Shown: positions 61,695 through 64,000 of the stretch, in pieces
How positions within the stretch are numbered: the stretch's first letter is position 1
Layout of the letters: every line of letters starts with the position of its first letter
Assembly (NCBI RefSeq): GCF_001640805.2
Contig: NC_066837.1
Span: 21,197,341-21,261,340, forward strand
DNA length: 64,000 nt
DNA from: Lates calcarifer
Lineage: Eukaryota; Chordata; Actinopteri; Centropomidae
Reading direction: 5' to 3'
Program-made: the position numbers and the translations under genes
The notes under the pieces: generated by a model
Database searches by the model: none
What the model was told of the DNA's origin: nothing
What the model saw: only the letters and a program-made list of their open reading frames with translations

Positions 61695-64000
61695 ACCATG
61701 GGTGATCAGGACCTTTAAGTTTGGATGAAATATGAAAGTGCAGAAATCACAGTGAGCTGAGCGAGCTAAGTTCTTTTTTAGTTCACTGTTTTAGTTCTAC
61801 ACTCACTTGGTGTGTGTCGCACTGATACCTGAAAAAGTTCTACTAAAGCCACAGAACACTACGTGCCTGGCTACAAATGTTATACAAACAAAGTTAGCTA
61901 CTAGCTAAAAATGGTATATTTCCTTGAGAATTAGACCCACTAGGTGTATACAAACACAGAGATATAGAGGTGGCAGTGTATCTGGCTACCACCTGGCAAA
62001 CTGTTCAACAAACTAAGCTAAGGTAAGCTGGATAAACTAGGCACAATCCAACATTTTGGCATTTTGTTTGCTGTCATATTCAGTACTAAGTTAGGATTGC
62101 AACAACCAAAAGTGCTATCAAAAAAGAAAATACACCTTTCACCACTCAAGGAATTGTCTCCCTTTCACATTGTACCTTAAGATACAGTAATAAGATAGCC
62201 ACCAATTCAGCCACAGTCACCTGGTCAAACCTGTCAAGCCCACAATAATAACAGGAGCTTTGTGTGCAGTCACTGTGCCCAGTTGTTGAGAAATAGCCTT
62301 AACATGTGACCTATATATTGAAAATGGTCTTGTTTCTGTATTTCTGTTGAGGTACAGATTAGCTGCTTCCCTGCTAGCCTTTGGCGACACTTCACAGATC
62401 TGTGAAACATGCACAGAGATTAATATATTTGAAGCAAACAGGCATTTTTCCATAAATATTTTAGTTTCTTAAATTAAATTCTTAAAAAAAATGTTGACGA
62501 AAAAAGATTCTGTTGAATCAGTAAAACCTCACCTCAGCTAGTGTGCGGTGTATGATCTACTGGACAGTGTGTGGTAAGCTTACATCTTGATTTTTTTTTT
62601 TTTTTTAGATTTCTTTGCTGGGAACAATACTACTAAAATCTTATAATCCCACGGTCGTTTAAGAGTGTCCTATCTTAAACTACCACCTGCACTTCACATC
62701 TGTCACTCAAATCATGAACTATTACTGAACCATACGCTTATAACTCAACACTACAGAGCAGGATGGTTCATCCCCCACACCTCGGTGCTCAGTTTCAGCC
62801 AGGCTCTGTGGACCGCTGGCTGGACACCAAGAGCCTGCTGCACCCCTGAGGATATCCAGGCCTACTCTTCTGCTTGCCAGTAGTAAATACAGTTTGGCAA
62901 GTGGGCCTTGGAGGCTGTGTGTGGGAACTGCAACACACTTGCTGTAGGTTTTTGACATCTCCACACAGATTCTGTGTCTGAGGTTCATTTGAGGCCAGGA
63001 CAGTCGTCTGCAAGAGGTTGCTGGAAGAGACTGAGTGTCGGGAAATTCAGCATCTAAACATGACAGGAAATATGTCCCAATTAGTTGTTTTTGGAGCACA
63101 TGAATTTAAGTATTGGTCACTAAGGGGACAGAGTTGTCAGCTAATATTTGTAAGGCAGGGTTGCTTGGAGCTACGGCAAGAAGAGCTGAGAGGGAATTGT
63201 GCAAATTTTCACTGAGACATGTTGAAACTGGAGAATTCAAAAGGGATAGATGCAACTTGTTCAATATTGCAAATGCAACTGGACCCTCACCACTGTAGTT
63301 TCGAACACCATGTAATACACATGCAAGCATGGTGGACTCCTGACAAACTATGCAAAGTCCCTTTTGTACTTGTGCACATAGTTTATTTATTAATTTATTT
63401 TTTAATTCTTCATACAATAGCATGATAATAAAATGTGTACTGTTTCAAGAACACACTGAATTTGTCAAAATCCAGTAGACTTCACCCAAAATATTTTTCC
63501 AAGGATGCACGCCTCTGAAGCCCCTGCAGCATTTGATTTACGGTCACACTCTACTAAGTACTCAGCACAAGTCACCAGTTTTGTATACAAATTTCTTAAT
63601 TCATGTAGTTATGTTCTTAAAAGGCTACACAAAATGTTATAGATTCAAACAGGATTCAAACAGGAGGGAGCTGCAGCTCTCCATAACAAGTCAATAGTGA
63701 TCCATTAACTGCAAAGGGCAGAGTTTATTAAAGATTATTTTATTTAACAGCAAGTTCATCCCTCATCACATCATGCCACTCGCTTTAATTTGCTCACATT
63801 TTAAAATGAGCAAAGACATAAGTTCCCATAAACCCAGACCACCTACTGTCTTTCCTGCACACAGTGATGAAAAAAAGGATTGCGACATTGCTTCGCTTCA
63901 GCCTCAAAAACAACATCACAATATAAATATCCTGTCAGTATAATAGAGTGAGGTTAAAGGTGAAGAGGTGACTGATGATTGTAATTGTTGGGGATTTTTG
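61695..64000. other. non-coding stretch to window end
   Basis: Poly(T) at 62591-62606. Open frames on both strands around 62665-63425 overlap one another and show no domain, codon or splice support. No gene called. Confidence 0.45.

Noticed and set aside
62665..63425. Overlapping open frames on both strands near the window end
   Set aside because: Mutually overlapping, no domains, no splice support.

Overview
The window looks like euchromatic genomic DNA from a teleost fish, probably a spiny-rayed one. It is AT-rich, and its genes have many short exons with GT-AG introns. It carries (CA)n, (GA)n and poly(A) microsatellites and repeat families common in fish: tRNA-derived SINE copies, hAT-like MITEs with a GAGCTGCAAC/GTTGTAGCCCT end pair, and a degraded mariner transposase. 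There is no prokaryotic-style gene organisation, CRISPR array or rRNA. Exon boundaries below were chained by hand from splice signals and phase.

Layout. (1) 1-24 kb is almost all non-coding: old repeats, microsatellites, candidate conserved non-coding elements, a CpG-rich block near 19.6-20.0 kb that may be a promoter, and two possible minus-strand microexons (1498-1535 and 17124-17147) that could belong to a gene extending left of the window. (2) 24.3-24.9 kb holds an intron-less, apparently frameshifted gene for a small tail-anchored protein. (3) 27.46-40.46 kb holds a ten-exon plus-strand gene for a secreted or GPI-anchored 982-residue protein built from six Cu/Zn-superoxide-dismutase-like modules; it matches the copper-only SOD-repeat protein (CSRP) class. 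A possible alternative last exon would give a soluble form. (4) 43.15-52.13 kb holds a complete 20-exon xpnpep1 (cytosolic aminopeptidase P1, 629 residues) with every catalytic residue intact. (5) 53.35-54.46 kb, minus strand and convergent with xpnpep1, holds a three-exon gene for an unrecognised 187-residue single-pass membrane protein. (6) 54.5-64 kb contains a mariner relic, a MITE with terminal inverted repeats, candidate conserved elements and no recognisable gene.

The genes do not form a pathway. The most unusual item is the multi-module SOD-like gene: three modules keep all four copper-ligand histidines and the Glu/Asp pair described for copper-only SODs, while three are degenerate. 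Five modules lie mostly in one 2.08-kb exon, whereas the sixth is split over five small exons.
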